Origin: Bugula neritina
Taxonomy: Eukaryota > Bryozoa > Gymnolaemata > Cheilostomatida > Bugulidae
Reading direction: 5' to 3'
NCBI GenBank assembly: GCA_964035545.1
Contig: OZ037771.1
Span: 9,493,408 to 9,557,407, forward strand
DNA length: 64,000 nucleotides
The notes under the pieces were generated by a model that was not told the DNA's origin, ran no database searches, and was given only the letters and a program-made list of their open reading frames with translations. Position 1 is the stretch's first letter; each line of letters begins with the position of its first letter. Shown one piece after another: positions 49,844 to 64,000 of the stretch. Both the position numbers and the translations under genes were made by a program.

Positions 49844-50311
49844 GTAATGGCTAGCGGAAGTGGGAGCCTCTCTGTCCCCTGCTTAACATATAGTTATAGT
49901 TTATAGTCATAATCAGTTATAAAGTTTCCATCCCAGTCTTCCTGTTTTGCACGCGGCGGGCAACATGAGCTGATGAATAACATTGTGGATCTACTCGCCA
50001 AATAACACTAACAATAACACGTGAAGGTGTCAACCAATCAGGGTTGACCTAGTACTTATAAACAGCGCCTGCCGGCGCCCACAGCAAGCAGAAGACTATG
50101 CTAGTAACTGGATAGTAACTAATGTAGCGTTATAGCTCTTGTATAAATTATCGACTGATGTAACCTATTTTGCTTTGTATCTTTTGTAACTAATATAATC
50201 ATATCGCATCTAATTGACAGGTTTGGTTCTGTTATAGCCTCACTAATGATGCAGTAATCAATCACATACAATAGTACCCACTAGCAGTTATAATTCACAA
50301 AACTACAACAG
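49844..50311 (+). repeat. E3 5' LTR
   Basis: It carries a CCAAT motif (ACCAATCAGGG, about 50034-50044), a TATA-like CTTATAAACA (about 50055-50064) and a GCCTGCCGGCGCC segment at the likely start of transcription. All are repeated in the 3' LTR. Confidence 0.9.
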
Positions 50312-50377
50312 TGGTGGCAGCAGTGAGATCTTTGCGTGTGATAAGACTGCTATCTGAACTAATCTAAGGAATTAAAA

Positions 50378-50767
50378 ATGGCGGATCTTGACGAAGGAGC
50401 TTCCGCCGGGACAAAAGAACCGACGCAGCCTGTACCAGAAGAAAATGGTGAGCCTGATGATAATGTTCTTGCAAATCCCGTGCTAGGAGGCGAGGAAGCT
50501 AACCGGGAATTACCTGGTGACAGGTATCGCCTGAAGGCCCCCGTCTTTACTGGCAACAAAGGCGTAGAGCAGTTCATTCAGGAATTCAGTGATGTGGCAG
50601 AAGTCACTCAGTGGCCACCTTGCGTGGCGCTGCTAAAGCTGGGAATGTCAATGGCAGAGAAAGCCAAACCCTATGGGTTGGGGCCTGATGTCGGTGGCAT
50701 CTTTGCAGCTTTGAGGACTAGGTTCCGCATCTCCACTCCGGACTCCAGGCATTTGTTGGCCTGGTAG
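50378..50767 (+). pseudogene. E3 gag N-terminal region, truncated by deletion
   Basis: Starts with ATG 66 bp after the LTR. An acidic N-terminus is followed by GDRYRLKAPVFTGNKGVEQF, a capsid-start motif shared with E4. After about 124 residues the frame runs across a deletion into the RT thumb (CATTTGTTGGCCTGGTAGGG) and stops. Capsid remainder, zinc knuckle, protease and most of RT are missing. Confidence 0.78.
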
Positions 50768-50769
50768 GG

Positions 50770-51370
50770 TACTATCGGCAGTACATACTAGATTTTGCGT
50801 GAGTAGCGCAGCCGTTAAATTGGCTCACCGCAAAAGGGTTTTCCTTGTGGTGGACCCCAGTCAAACAGCAGGCGTTCGACCATTTCAAGAGTTGCTTGCT
50901 TAAAGCGCCCGTTTTGGCCTACCTCGACCCCGCTCAGGAATACATCCTGGATACGGACGCCAGCAACCACAATGTTAGTGCTGTGCTGTCGCAAGTCCAG
51001 GTGGTTCGGAAAGTAGTAGTAGTCTACTACAGCAAGGCTCTCTCTGCCGCCAAGAGGAATTACTGCACCATCAGGAAAGAGCTCTTGACAGTAATCAAGG
51101 CGGTGAAACACTTTGGGCCTTATCTTTAAATCAGAATGTTCCGGCTGCGTACGGACCATGCCTCATTGATTTGGCTGTGTAAGAGAGCTGAGCCTTCCAG
51201 CCAGGTTGCACGGTGGCTTGAAATCCTGGCCAAGTTTTCGTACCAGATTAAACATCGATCCAAGAAGAAACACGGCAATGCGGACGGGCTGAGCCGGCGA
51301 CCCAATGGAGGATGCAGACAGTGTCTTGGCATCGATAAGAGAGACAGAGGCCCCTCGTGATCCATGTTAA
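50770..51370 (+). pseudogene. E3 RT thumb / RNase H relic
   Basis: RNase H retains DTDASNHNVSAVLSQ with both Asp residues, and the helix KELLTVIKAVKHFGPYL. A TAA interrupts after that and the frame resumes at MFRLRTDHASLIWLCKRAE to about 51360. Least decayed RNase H of the four copies. Confidence 0.8.
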
Positions 51371-51420
51371 AGACAATGCCTGCCTATGGAGCAGGGTACA
51401 GCTGAGAGCACGGCCAGCTG

Positions 51421-52690
51421 GTGCCGACGCCTGGTCAACATGCGGAGGCTGTACGGACCCTCCGCGCTAACCCCGTCTTGGCCGATAATGTCTTTGAGCT
51501 GAGAAAGCTCCAGGAAACCCTTCCTGGAGTAGTAGCCAATGTTTACCGGGCCAAGAAGAAGGGTCGACGGCCTAGTGAGGAACCGTTGAAGCAGGGATGC
51601 GCCAAGTTCTGGCTGTTCTGCCAATGCTGGGAATCTCGCGGGATCAACGAAGATGGACTCCTGACCATCACATTAGCCGCCAAAGGCAGGCACCCAGAGA
51701 GGGAATGGGTGGTCTGTTCTACTGCTATCCACTGGGAATTTATTTGGGACACTCATAAGCAAGCTATCGCAAGAGTCCAGAGAGTGTTCGCTAAATTGCA
51801 ACTCCGCTGGTAGTGGCCAAAGATGGGGCGTGATGTGCGGCTCAAAGTGAGACAGTGCAAGTTCTGCCAAGCCAGTAAGCATGGCCCTGGTGAAGCGGGG
51901 CGACAGAAGTTATATGCTGGCCAGTCCAGTCCTGGCAAGTGGTAGCTGTCGATCTGGTCGGTCTCATGCCCCCAACACCCCGAGGCAACAACTGGATCTT
52001 GGTGCTCACGGACCACTTTACAAAGTGAGCTGACGCCCTGGCTATCCCAGACGTGTCGGCTCCGGCGGTGACCCGTGTGCTTGGCCAGAATGTGTTCTGC
52101 TATTTTGGCCTACCCAAGCAGATACATTTCGGCCAAAGTGCTCAGTTCTAGTCTCAGCTGATGAGCGACCTCTGTCGCCTCTGGGGGTAAATCAAAGCAG
52201 GACTACCCCTTACCATTCACAAAGTAACGGGGTGGTAAAGCGTAACAACCGCATGTTGGGTGATGCACTCCGAAGCCTGCTCCTTGGCCGCGGTCAACAG
52301 GAATGAGATACGGTTCTCCCGCAAGTCATGCAGGCTTACCGCAGCACCCCACACACAAGTACTGGTGAAACTCCCAACCTCTTGATGCTCGGTCGAGTGA
52401 CCCGGGTCCCCGGCCACTTAACCTACCATGTTCCCGATTATGATAACTCTGTACATGAGTATGTGGGGGAGTTGGTTCAACATATGAGAGTCGCACACAA
52501 AATGCTTCGCCAGAAGCAATGGCAGGTACAGACTGAGGACTCTGATAGACCTCTCCTCTATTAGGTGGGGGACAAACGGCTAAACTACAGCCCAAGTTTG
52601 TGGGGCCCTACTTGATAGTCGAGGCTATGCCCAATCATACGTACAAGGCTGAGTGCATGAAACCGTATTAGGCTAGCGCCGATGCAGTAA
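51421..52690 (+). pseudogene. E3 integrase relic
   Basis: Contains the zinc-binding region (WDTHKQAIARVQ ... LKVRQCKFCQASK), core LVLTDHFTK followed by a stop, a second block changed to HFGQSAQF (Asp replaced by Gly), and a C-terminal KLQPKFVGPYLIVE-like part. Stops at many positions. Confidence 0.8.
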
Positions 52691-53169
52691 GTGATGCACC
52701 CTCGTTGCTCAAGCCTAGGAGGCAGACGGCACCGCGAAGGCAGCTCTGGCACGGACCTGAGTATGAGGTGATAGTACCACGAGACAAGGACCTGGTAAGA
52801 GTCGAGCGACTACCCCTTCCACCGGAGGTGAGTCTACCGCCTCCCGCTCCAGCCCCAGTACCGTCACCTCCCAAATATGACCCAGGTCCGGAGGTGGGAA
52901 CCCCTATGGCAAAAGAAGGTTCCATTCCCAAAGATGGAGGAGAAACCAGAGCTGGGACTCCAACTCCAGCTACCCCACCTGTGAAACCTACGAGTCCACC
53001 CGTGGAGGCTCCGCTATTTCTAGAGAGAAGTCAGCATTCTAGACAACCCCCGTCCTATTTGCAAGATTTTGTATGTGACTGCCTGCGAAACGGCAGATCT
53101 ACAAGTCAAACGGTAGGCTCCGCTGAGAACTGTCTCACCTAGCGTGAAAGTTGTGTTCTCACCGGAGCA

Positions 53170-54235
53170 AGTGGCTTTTGCAAGGGCAGATATTCTTCTA
53201 GTACAGAAACAAGTCTGCTATCAGCTCAGTCACTAGACTTGATAAGTTAGGACAAACTAGCTGAAGATAATACTAGTGAGTAATGGCGACGAGAATCCAA
53301 AATGATAGAAGGTCTATGCGATCTTAGTCTCGAATTCGTTATTCTCGGTCAGACTACCTCACTGGTACTGGTCTCGCAAGTGTTCTACTGGAAGCGTTGT
53401 GACTTCCAGACTGTTATAAATTCGGGTTTCTTGAGAATTATATTGGTGGATCAATATTGATCCAACATTAATTCTGCTCTTTCAAGTGTCAGTCGACCTG
53501 TTATCACGGGTGACTTCTGGACGATCAGCTCCATTTGGCGCAGTGACGACTTACCAAGTCAACCTTTTTCTTCCCTCATAGAATTTGAAGATGACGGACT
53601 ACTGGAATCTCTTCACAGGTAATGGCGATGGGTATCACCAGCGACGGACAGGAAAATTGAGGCCGCTTGGAGCCTTAGCGGCAGTACTGTATGTCAACTG
53701 TGCCAAAAGCCATCAGCCTCAATTAGGGTGCTCAGAATGCATGTGGACACTCACTATATTCTTGCTTTCTGCCTTTGTGGAGAGTACAACAGCCAGCCCT
53801 GTGTTGTCTCTGATCACCAACTGTGGGTCAACTGTTACGTGGAAGCTATCTTTGCAGTTGATGAGGACAACTTCCCGGACTTTCTTGACGTTATCCGTCC
53901 TTTCGTCTACTCCTGACCGTTCTTTCACAAGGATTCCCACTCCATCACCACGTGAACCTGGATTATCGAGCCCGATCATTCCAAATCACCTTAGGCAATT
54001 TGGGCCAGCCTCTACCGCATCTCCGCGGCCGTATAGCGGGCTGAAGGAAAGCAAAACTGATAAGACGTCATTCGCATCGTCTTCTACTTCGAAGCATACA
54101 AATTCCACTTATGGTATAGAGCATAGAATCCGAAGACTACAAGTTGGTTCAGACAACTGGCACCTCAGCTCCTAGCTGTAACGACCGGACTGAACCACTT
54201 AAAAGACTCAATAGGCCGCAAAAAAAGGAAACTCC
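53170..54235 (+). pseudogene. E3 third ORF with intact C2H2 finger
   Basis: Spread over two main frames. The finger region reads VCQLCQKPSASIRVLRMHVD followed by TH, a full CX2CX12HX3H match, then CLCGEYN and a block ending DEDNFPDFLDVIRPFV that aligns with E1 DEPTFHLFFSIIQPLV. A basic, Ser/Pro-rich C-terminus follows (53.9-54.2 kb). Position between integrase and polypurine tract is the same as in E1. Function unknown; a DNA- or RNA-binding accessory protein is an inference. Confidence 0.68.
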
Positions 54236-54502
54236 GTGGTCAGAAATTCAAGTCTGGCACCTACCGTTAAGTATAACCAAGTATATAGTCTGTTGGACAT
54301 TCATTCTTACTCGGTGGACAACTTTGTGTCTATGTACTGCTAAATTTCTGGTTTCTTTTTGCCTTTCTTATACTGTGACCTATTGTTACTGATGTATGTG
54401 TGTATTTCTTCTTTGTATGTATTTTCCTCTTTGTATTTTACACACTACCTCGCCATTTTTTTAACTTTATCAAGAAGTGGGCTTCCTGCAGGTGGGGGTG
54501 GT

Positions 54503-54968
54503 GTAATGGCTAGCGGAAGTGGAAGCCTCTCTGTCCCCTGCTTAACATATAGTTATAGTTTATAGTCATAATCAGTTATAACATTTCTATCTCAGTCCTA
54601 CCGCTTCGCACGCAGCAGGCAACATGAGCTGATGAATAACATTGTGAATCTACTCGCCAAATAACATTAACAATAACACGTGGAGAGGTCAACCAATCAG
54701 GGTTGACCTAGTACTTATAAACAGCGCCTGCCGGCGCCCACAGCAGACAGAGGACTATGCTAGTAACTGGATAGTAACTAATGTAGCGTTATAGCTCTTG
54801 TATAATTTATCGACTGATGTAACCTATTTTACTTTGTATCTTTTGTAACTAATATAATCATATCGCATCTAATCAACACTCGGATCTGTTATAACCTCAC
54901 TAATGATGCAGTAATCAATCACATACAATAATATCTACGAGTAGTTATAATTCACAAAATTACAACAG
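54503..54968 (+). repeat. E3 3' LTR
   Basis: Near copy of 49844-50311 with scattered substitutions and small indels (e.g. CATTTCTATCTCAGTCC for GTTTCCATCCCAGTC). The divergence indicates an insertion old enough for both LTRs to drift. Confidence 0.9.
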
Positions 54969-54972
54969 TATT

Positions 54973-55726
54973 TACAATTAGTTAGTTTGAAAAAAGCTTG
55001 ATTAATTAATTTTAAGTTAAAACTTTTAAGGCATTTTTCGTAAATTTCTATAGTCTAAAATGTTGTGTGATGCATTGCAATTTCCATATTATGTTGAAAA
55101 CTAAGCAAATACAAATAATAATAAAATTGTTTTAGAAAATTTGCTAAATTAAAACTTGAACGTTTGTATCTGTAAAATAATTAATTTGTTGGAATAAGAA
55201 GCCAGTATATCAAAATACTATAGGTACTCGGTATTACATGTACTGCAATAGCACTGATATTGGCAGGAAATGTTTGTTAAAACAGAATTTCTGGTAAATT
55301 TTGAAAAATAACATGAGCCAAACTAATGTTGAGCAAACTCTGCACAATGTTAGAACTTTGAATTATTTGAGAGAAATAAATTCATGTTATAAATTTAATT
55401 GCAATACATTGCAACAAACCTTTTATCTTTTTCTGAAAAATCGCTTTCAATAAAATCCGGAGAAGTCTAATATAAACTTAATGTTCTAGTAACTAGTTTC
55501 TCTAATAAAATGTTATTGCTGCTACATGCCTGTGGTCCCCCTTTGCTTGTGTCTGACCCAGCATAACCACATCAAACCCTCAAATTAAATGCTGCTCCAT
55601 ATTCTAATTAAAAATTAAAGTAAAATAATTATTGCAAAATTTACAGGCTCTGTGCAAATTTTTTCATGAAGCATAAACATATCTACCAGTTGTTCTACAT
55701 CTCATGTGTTAACATATATATTGTAG
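54973..55726. other. spacer or intron upstream of TM/coiled-coil gene
   Basis: AT-rich, no start exon recognised. The 5' exons of the downstream gene must lie here unrecognised or to the left of the retroelement block. Confidence 0.45.
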
Positions 55727-60084
<4,358 letters not shown>

Positions 60085-60198
60085 ATTGAAAACTCGTAAT
60101 CAATAATATTGCTCAGTTTGGGGGTCAATGAATATAGCTTACATGCTATTGGTTTCTATACTTTATGTCATAATCATTAATATATTCAAATCAATGCC

Positions 60199-60204
60199 AA
60201 TAAA
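60199..60204 (+). terminator. polyadenylation signal, TM/coiled-coil gene
   Basis: AATAAA lies 115 bp after the TAG stop at 60082-60084. Cleavage would be expected about 15-25 bp further right. Confidence 0.6.
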
Positions 60205-60218
60205 AATATTCGCAATGT

Positions 60219-60224
60219 TTTATT
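60219..60224 (-). terminator. polyadenylation signal, Ser-rich gene
   Basis: AATAAA on the minus strand lies about 160 bp after the stop at 60383. Its expected cleavage site falls to the left, inside the 3' end of the opposing transcript. Confidence 0.6.
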
Positions 60225-60382
60225 GATTATTATTTTCAAAAATGCTATATTTTGAACAAAGTAATGCCGTAGTTGTTCTGAATTAAATAGCCTTGGTAGT
60301 ATAGCACTGCATGTAAAATACACAACGTGTTCATGGTACAAACATTTTTTAAGAAACATATTGTTGCTGCTTAAATGTCAAG

Positions 60383-61410
60383 TTAATAGCAGTATATATT
60401 ATCAGTGTTGAAGTTGTGCCAGCTGTAGGAGGCATTGTGGACATACCAGTTCCAATACCTGCTGCAATTAGTGTGTCTGCCACTCAACTGCTTTCTGAAA
60501 ACCTTTTTTGTGGGTTTATCATCTGATGACTCAGGAGATGCGACAGCAAATCGATTCAGTTGAAGAGATGAACTGTTTGAAGCTAAAGAGCCAAGAGAAA
60601 ACCTGATTGGTCTTCTAGTGGTAGTCGGACTGCTTGTCACTGGAGACTGTCTCCATCTACTTAATGCTAGGCTTGCTGAATTGTTAGTATTTGCTGCAAT
60701 TGTTAAAGATAAGTTAGGCGACATTCTGTTCGAACTAAATCTTCGAGTCTGCTTCGGCTTTTGTGATGACTCATGTTCATTCTTTACTTGTTCATCTTCT
60801 GGAATGCTGAGTGAAAACAATGGTTTCTTGGCAGCCCTTGCTACAAATGGACTGCTAGAATAAGTGTTCAGTGTTTCACTACTATGAGACTTTGAGAATG
60901 CAACTGGCAAACTTGGCACAGGTGACCGGGATTGATCCGAAAATTTTTGTTTTTCATTCTCCATTGATTTGAAAGCAATATAAGAATGTGTAGGGTTGTC
61001 CATCACGACAGCATTTCTTCTTTCTCTACTTCTACGCTGCATATTTTGTGATTGATCACTGACTTTTCTAACACGGCAGAGAGAATTTTCAGGTTCGTAG
61101 GCTAAAGCATTGTTGCTGGCGACCCCTTGGTTAAGGCCACTGGTTATTGCAGGTTTGTCTAAAGCACTTCTTCTGCGCTTACTTGTATCCTGCTTCAACT
61201 GAGTGGGTCTTGCAGCACTGCTCATCCGACGGAGAGAGTTTGATGGCTCATATCCTGTTGGTGAAAGGGTCAAATCAGCTACCGCACTTTGCTTGATTGT
61301 GTTATTATTGATGGAATAAAGCTTCTGATATGTGTTCACTTCACTGGCATGCCGGACTGCCTCTATGAAGTTGTGGTGTGAAGCTGTTTTCTGTAGCAAA
61401 CTGCTTGATG
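60383..61410 (-). CDS. Ser/Arg-rich protein, last exon
   Basis: A 1,028-bp open exon follows acceptor TTTTTTTAACAG at 61411 and ends in TAA. About 342 residues, low in hydrophobics and rich in Ser, Arg and Asn. Two copies of a motif occur: GYEPSNSLRRMSS and AYEPENSLCRVRK, about 45 residues apart. Several basic-Ser sites (RRRSA, RRFSS, RRPIRFSLGS) look like kinase or 14-3-3 sites. Upstream exons were not found. No known domain; probably a disordered regulatory or scaffold protein. Tail to tail with the coiled-coil gene. Confidence 0.7.
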
Positions 61411-62640
61411 CTGTTAAAAAAACAACGCTAGTTTATTTAAGTAACCTTCAATTTATGGACAATACAAAACTGGTTGATGAAGTATTCTATTGCCAAATTG
61501 CTGGAGACAAACAGAATAAACATTTTATTTACTGTTGCTTTTAATTATTTTCATTAATGAAATAGGGCTTCTGTTTTTACTAACTTGAAATATGTAATAT
61601 ATTGAGACATTTGTAATCGAATTTTCTTTTAAAGCCTATTGCAGCAAGCAGCTTAAAAGCATGTTTAAATATTAAATATGGGTTTATATTAGTTTTCACA
61701 CAAATTTTTGTAGGTATTACTGTTAGATTACACAGATACCGTCTACCTTATCAGCATAAGAAAATGTGTAAATAGAAAGCTAAGCGAGAACTAATAAAGT
61801 AGTTTTTACTAAGAAGTTATGATTAAATATTCTTAATAGTCTGGCAGAAAAATGCCAATTTTTGACTTAGGTTCGCAATCCCGGATAAAGTTTTTTTCTC
61901 TCCGGATTATTCAAATATAGGGTCTAGGTAAATGTTTTCAGGTGGGTGTGGACTTCTTACCCTTGAGCATTTTGAGAAATTCAAGATGGCCGCCAGGCAC
62001 CAAACGATTTTTTCTAATTGAAATGTACCTACCCTTTGGGGCTAAATTTAAGGTTCCAATGCTTTGAAATCTTTAGAAATTAATATAATAAAGATTGCTT
62101 ATGCCTTTATCATATGTATTATTGAGTAATAGGCAAATGATACCCAAGGGTAACTAAGCTAAGCCTTAATCATTCATTTTTTCAAGTTTAACCTAGCCTT
62201 GCCGTCTTTATAATTTCCTTGCATCTTTGCATCGGTTTGTTCTAACTTCATAAAAATTTACTATATGGTGTGATTTTATATGCTGATTACAAATATGTCC
62301 ACCAAATAAAACTGAAAAGGGTTCTGCAAACTTAAAATGCAACGTCATTGCCATATGAGCTAAATAGCAATTTATTTCCAACTGGCATGCCTAACGAAAA
62401 GGTTTGTTTAACTGCCAACTTATTAGTTATTTTCAGTTTTAAAACTTTAGCTATGTTTTTTAAAGTTATAAAAAGGGGTCAACAACCTTAATAACACAGC
62501 ACCATGGCTTCTTAACATAATTTAATTGCTTTATTATTGACACATCATCTATCTAAATATTGACATTTTTGCTTTCAAAAACTATTTCTACAATCAGCAC
62601 ATTTGACTTTTCCTCTAAAAGCATTTGTAAACAGTTTTTT
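61411..62640. other. intron or upstream flank of Ser-rich gene
   Basis: AT-rich sequence. Small ORFs only. No coding exon could be joined to the acceptor at 61411. Confidence 0.5.
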
Positions 62641-62885
62641 ATGAATGAAAATGTATTTCATGCTGAGGGAAGTAATACATATTCTATTAGAACAGTAGTT
62701 CTCAACCTTTTTCATACCAATCCCTTTTCATTAACGTTTACTATTATTTCTCCTCTTTTAATGACCTATGTTAAGTGCACTGGAAGACTAATAGCTAAAA
62801 GTGATTTGGTAGAAGTAGTTAATTCTACTTTTGGTGGTTTCTCCAAAATGCTAAATAGAAAAAGTTTCTCCAGAATGCACAAGGT

Positions 62886-63500
62886 TTGAGAATATTGGTG
62901 GGAGAACTGTTAAAGCTAGTCTTGATGAAAGTGTAATCACTAGCATGAAGAAGCTTGAAAAGATGTTGATTAAGATTGCAGAGAACTCAAGAACAGCAAA
63001 ACTGTTGGCCATGTGCTTTATTGAACCAATTTTTACTATCAACACCAACATCATAGCTGTTAGAGAATGAGACTGGGCCTTACACCTAGCAATGGAAGAG
63101 GAAATGCACTATCTGCATAGCGTGGATGTCATGCCACAAGATATAAGGAATGAATTCGTGGCAGGTAACCACACAATGCATCATAAACGCGGCCAGCTCA
63201 ATGGCATCTGCTCGGACATGACCATTGAGGTGACCTTCGTAAGATTTGGTCACAGCAAGGGAGAATCATTGGCATCACCACTAAATCCGAAACTTTCAAG
63301 GTGTGGATGTACAGCACTTCTGCATGCAGCAAGATATAGTATGGCCTCAGTAACATCAGGGATGAGTCTGAAATAAATGCTTTCACTACTCATAAGGATG
63401 AGATGCAATCAAGAATCCAATCTCATTCAAAGGACAGGGAGTCTGTCAAACGGAAGATTGAACTCTGCAATGACCCACTCAAAGAATGATGCCACCCAGT
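62886..63500 (+). pseudogene. relic of an invertebrate repeat-family protein
   Basis: Read across frames, this stretch gives WALHLAMEEEMHYLHSVDV, HHKRGQLNGICSDMTIE and DRESVKRKIELCNDPLKE. From memory, SDM-x-IEQ-type motifs followed by long helical regions occur in a multi-copy invertebrate protein family of unknown function often found near transposons; this attribution is tentative. Stops and frameshifts show it is broken. Confidence 0.35.
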
Positions 63501-63529
63501 TGCTCTTGTCAATATTGAAGCAGATAAAT

Positions 63530-63850
63530 GCAACTGAGATGAGGATGCTTCGAAACATTTACAATATAAATTGGGAAGACCATGTAACAAATGATAATAT
63601 AAAGGAGGAGGCCAAAATAGAAGCCATCGCAATAGACATGAGGAGGAGACCTCTTCAATAGTATGGACATGTGCGCAGAAGAGATACGAAGGAAGATATT
63701 ATAATGGTGGCTGAGATGAAGATATAGAGAAAGAGCGGGGGGGGGGGCAAAAAAGGTTAATGGATACAGTGAAGGATGGCATACTGAAATGTGGCTTCTC
63801 AGATGAAGATGTTGACAATAGAATCAGATGACACTCTCTGATAGCACTTG
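63530..63850 (+). pseudogene. non-LTR retrotransposon RT C-terminal fragment
   Basis: MRMLRNIYNINWEDHVTN, then IKEEAKIEAI and RRRPLQ(stop)YGHVRRRD match the familiar tail of LINE reverse transcriptases (RMLRW.CG...D...N, RRLQWYGHV.RR). The Trp of the WYGHV motif is replaced by a stop, and a later GKRRRGRPKKRW-like part is disrupted by a G-run (63737-63747). 5'-truncated remnant. Confidence 0.7.
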
Positions 63851-64000
63851 GTGCCCTGAAAAACCGCTACTCATCCTGGACCACAGCGTACTGGGTGAGA
63901 AAGTCTGAGACAAAGCCCTATAATGAACAATTTGCTGCCTTCCCATGGCCTCTCAGGGGCAACAATGTAAAATATTGGAAAGGGAGTCATACTAAATGTC
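63851..64000. other. right edge of window
   Basis: Open but unrecognised sequence after the RT fragment; may be another repeat. Confidence 0.3.

Larger units (their letters stand above)
49844..54968 (+). mobile_element. Ty3/gypsy LTR retrotransposon E3, two LTRs
   Basis: LTRs of about 468 bp (49844-50311) and 466 bp (54503-54968) are nearly identical by eye. TATT occurs on both outer flanks (49840-49843, 54969-54972) as a candidate 4-bp target duplication. The primer-binding site candidate TGGTGGCAGCAGTGAGA starts one base after the 5' LTR; a GGTGGGGGTGG polypurine tract precedes the 3' LTR. Gag N-terminus, RNase H, integrase and a third ORF are present, but protease and most of RT are deleted (junction near 50755). 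Confidence 0.92.

Overview
This is eukaryotic DNA from an invertebrate animal. Protein-coding genes are split into short exons with consensus GT/AG junctions whose phases can be checked, they are separated by AT-rich spacer, and the window is full of microsatellites, minisatellites and retroelement debris. The presence of a PIG-P subunit gene, two TRIM-family genes with beta-propellers, an animal-type hammerhead ribozyme element, a hAT MITE and Ty3/gypsy elements fits a metazoan, most likely a lophotrochozoan or another non-vertebrate. I cannot name the species. It is not a prokaryotic or viral genome, so operons, ribosome binding sites and CRISPR do not apply.

Layout. 0-9.7 kb: most of a TRIM-NHL gene on the minus strand (12 exons, all phases consistent, 3' end beyond the left edge). 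One intron holds a 72-bp minisatellite that repeats the exon end and its splice donor 14 times. A truncated ribozyme retroelement lies at 0.69 kb. 9.7-18.7 kb: gene-poor, with a 1.1-kb satellite of a 19-bp unit, a CAG tract, a complete 512-bp hAT MITE with an 8-bp target duplication, and one isolated WD-like exon candidate. 18.7-24.9 kb: decayed Ty3/gypsy element E1. 25.97-27.22 kb: complete PIG-P gene (plus strand). 28.3-33.7 kb: complete TRIM-like gene (minus strand, 7 exons, 665 codons). 34.8-38.6 kb: 5'-truncated Ty3/gypsy element E2 with a 3' LTR. 39.5-44.3 kb: MITEs, a 272-bp hammerhead-ribozyme 'retrozyme' unit inside (TA)n, a 34-bp minisatellite, and a mucin-like secreted protein ORF. 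44.4-49.0 kb: decayed Ty3/gypsy element E4. 49.84-54.97 kb: Ty3/gypsy element E3 with two LTRs and a candidate TATT target duplication. 55.7-60.1 kb: the 3' part of a gene for a membrane-anchored coiled-coil protein (plus strand), tail to tail with a serine-rich protein gene (minus strand, 60.4-61.4 kb); their polyadenylation signals are interleaved. 62.9-63.9 kb: fragments of a repeat-family protein and of a non-LTR reverse transcriptase.

The most interesting points are: (1) the minus-strand hammerhead ribozymes in two copies of a small retrozyme/Penelope-like repeat embedded in (TA)n; (2) the in-frame array of 14 duplicated splice donors in the TRIM-NHL coiled coil; (3) an extra open reading frame with a C2H2 zinc finger downstream of integrase, shared by two independently decayed Ty3/gypsy copies (E1 and E3). 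The four Ty3/gypsy copies all carry stops, frameshifts, deletions or active-site changes and are described here only as relics.
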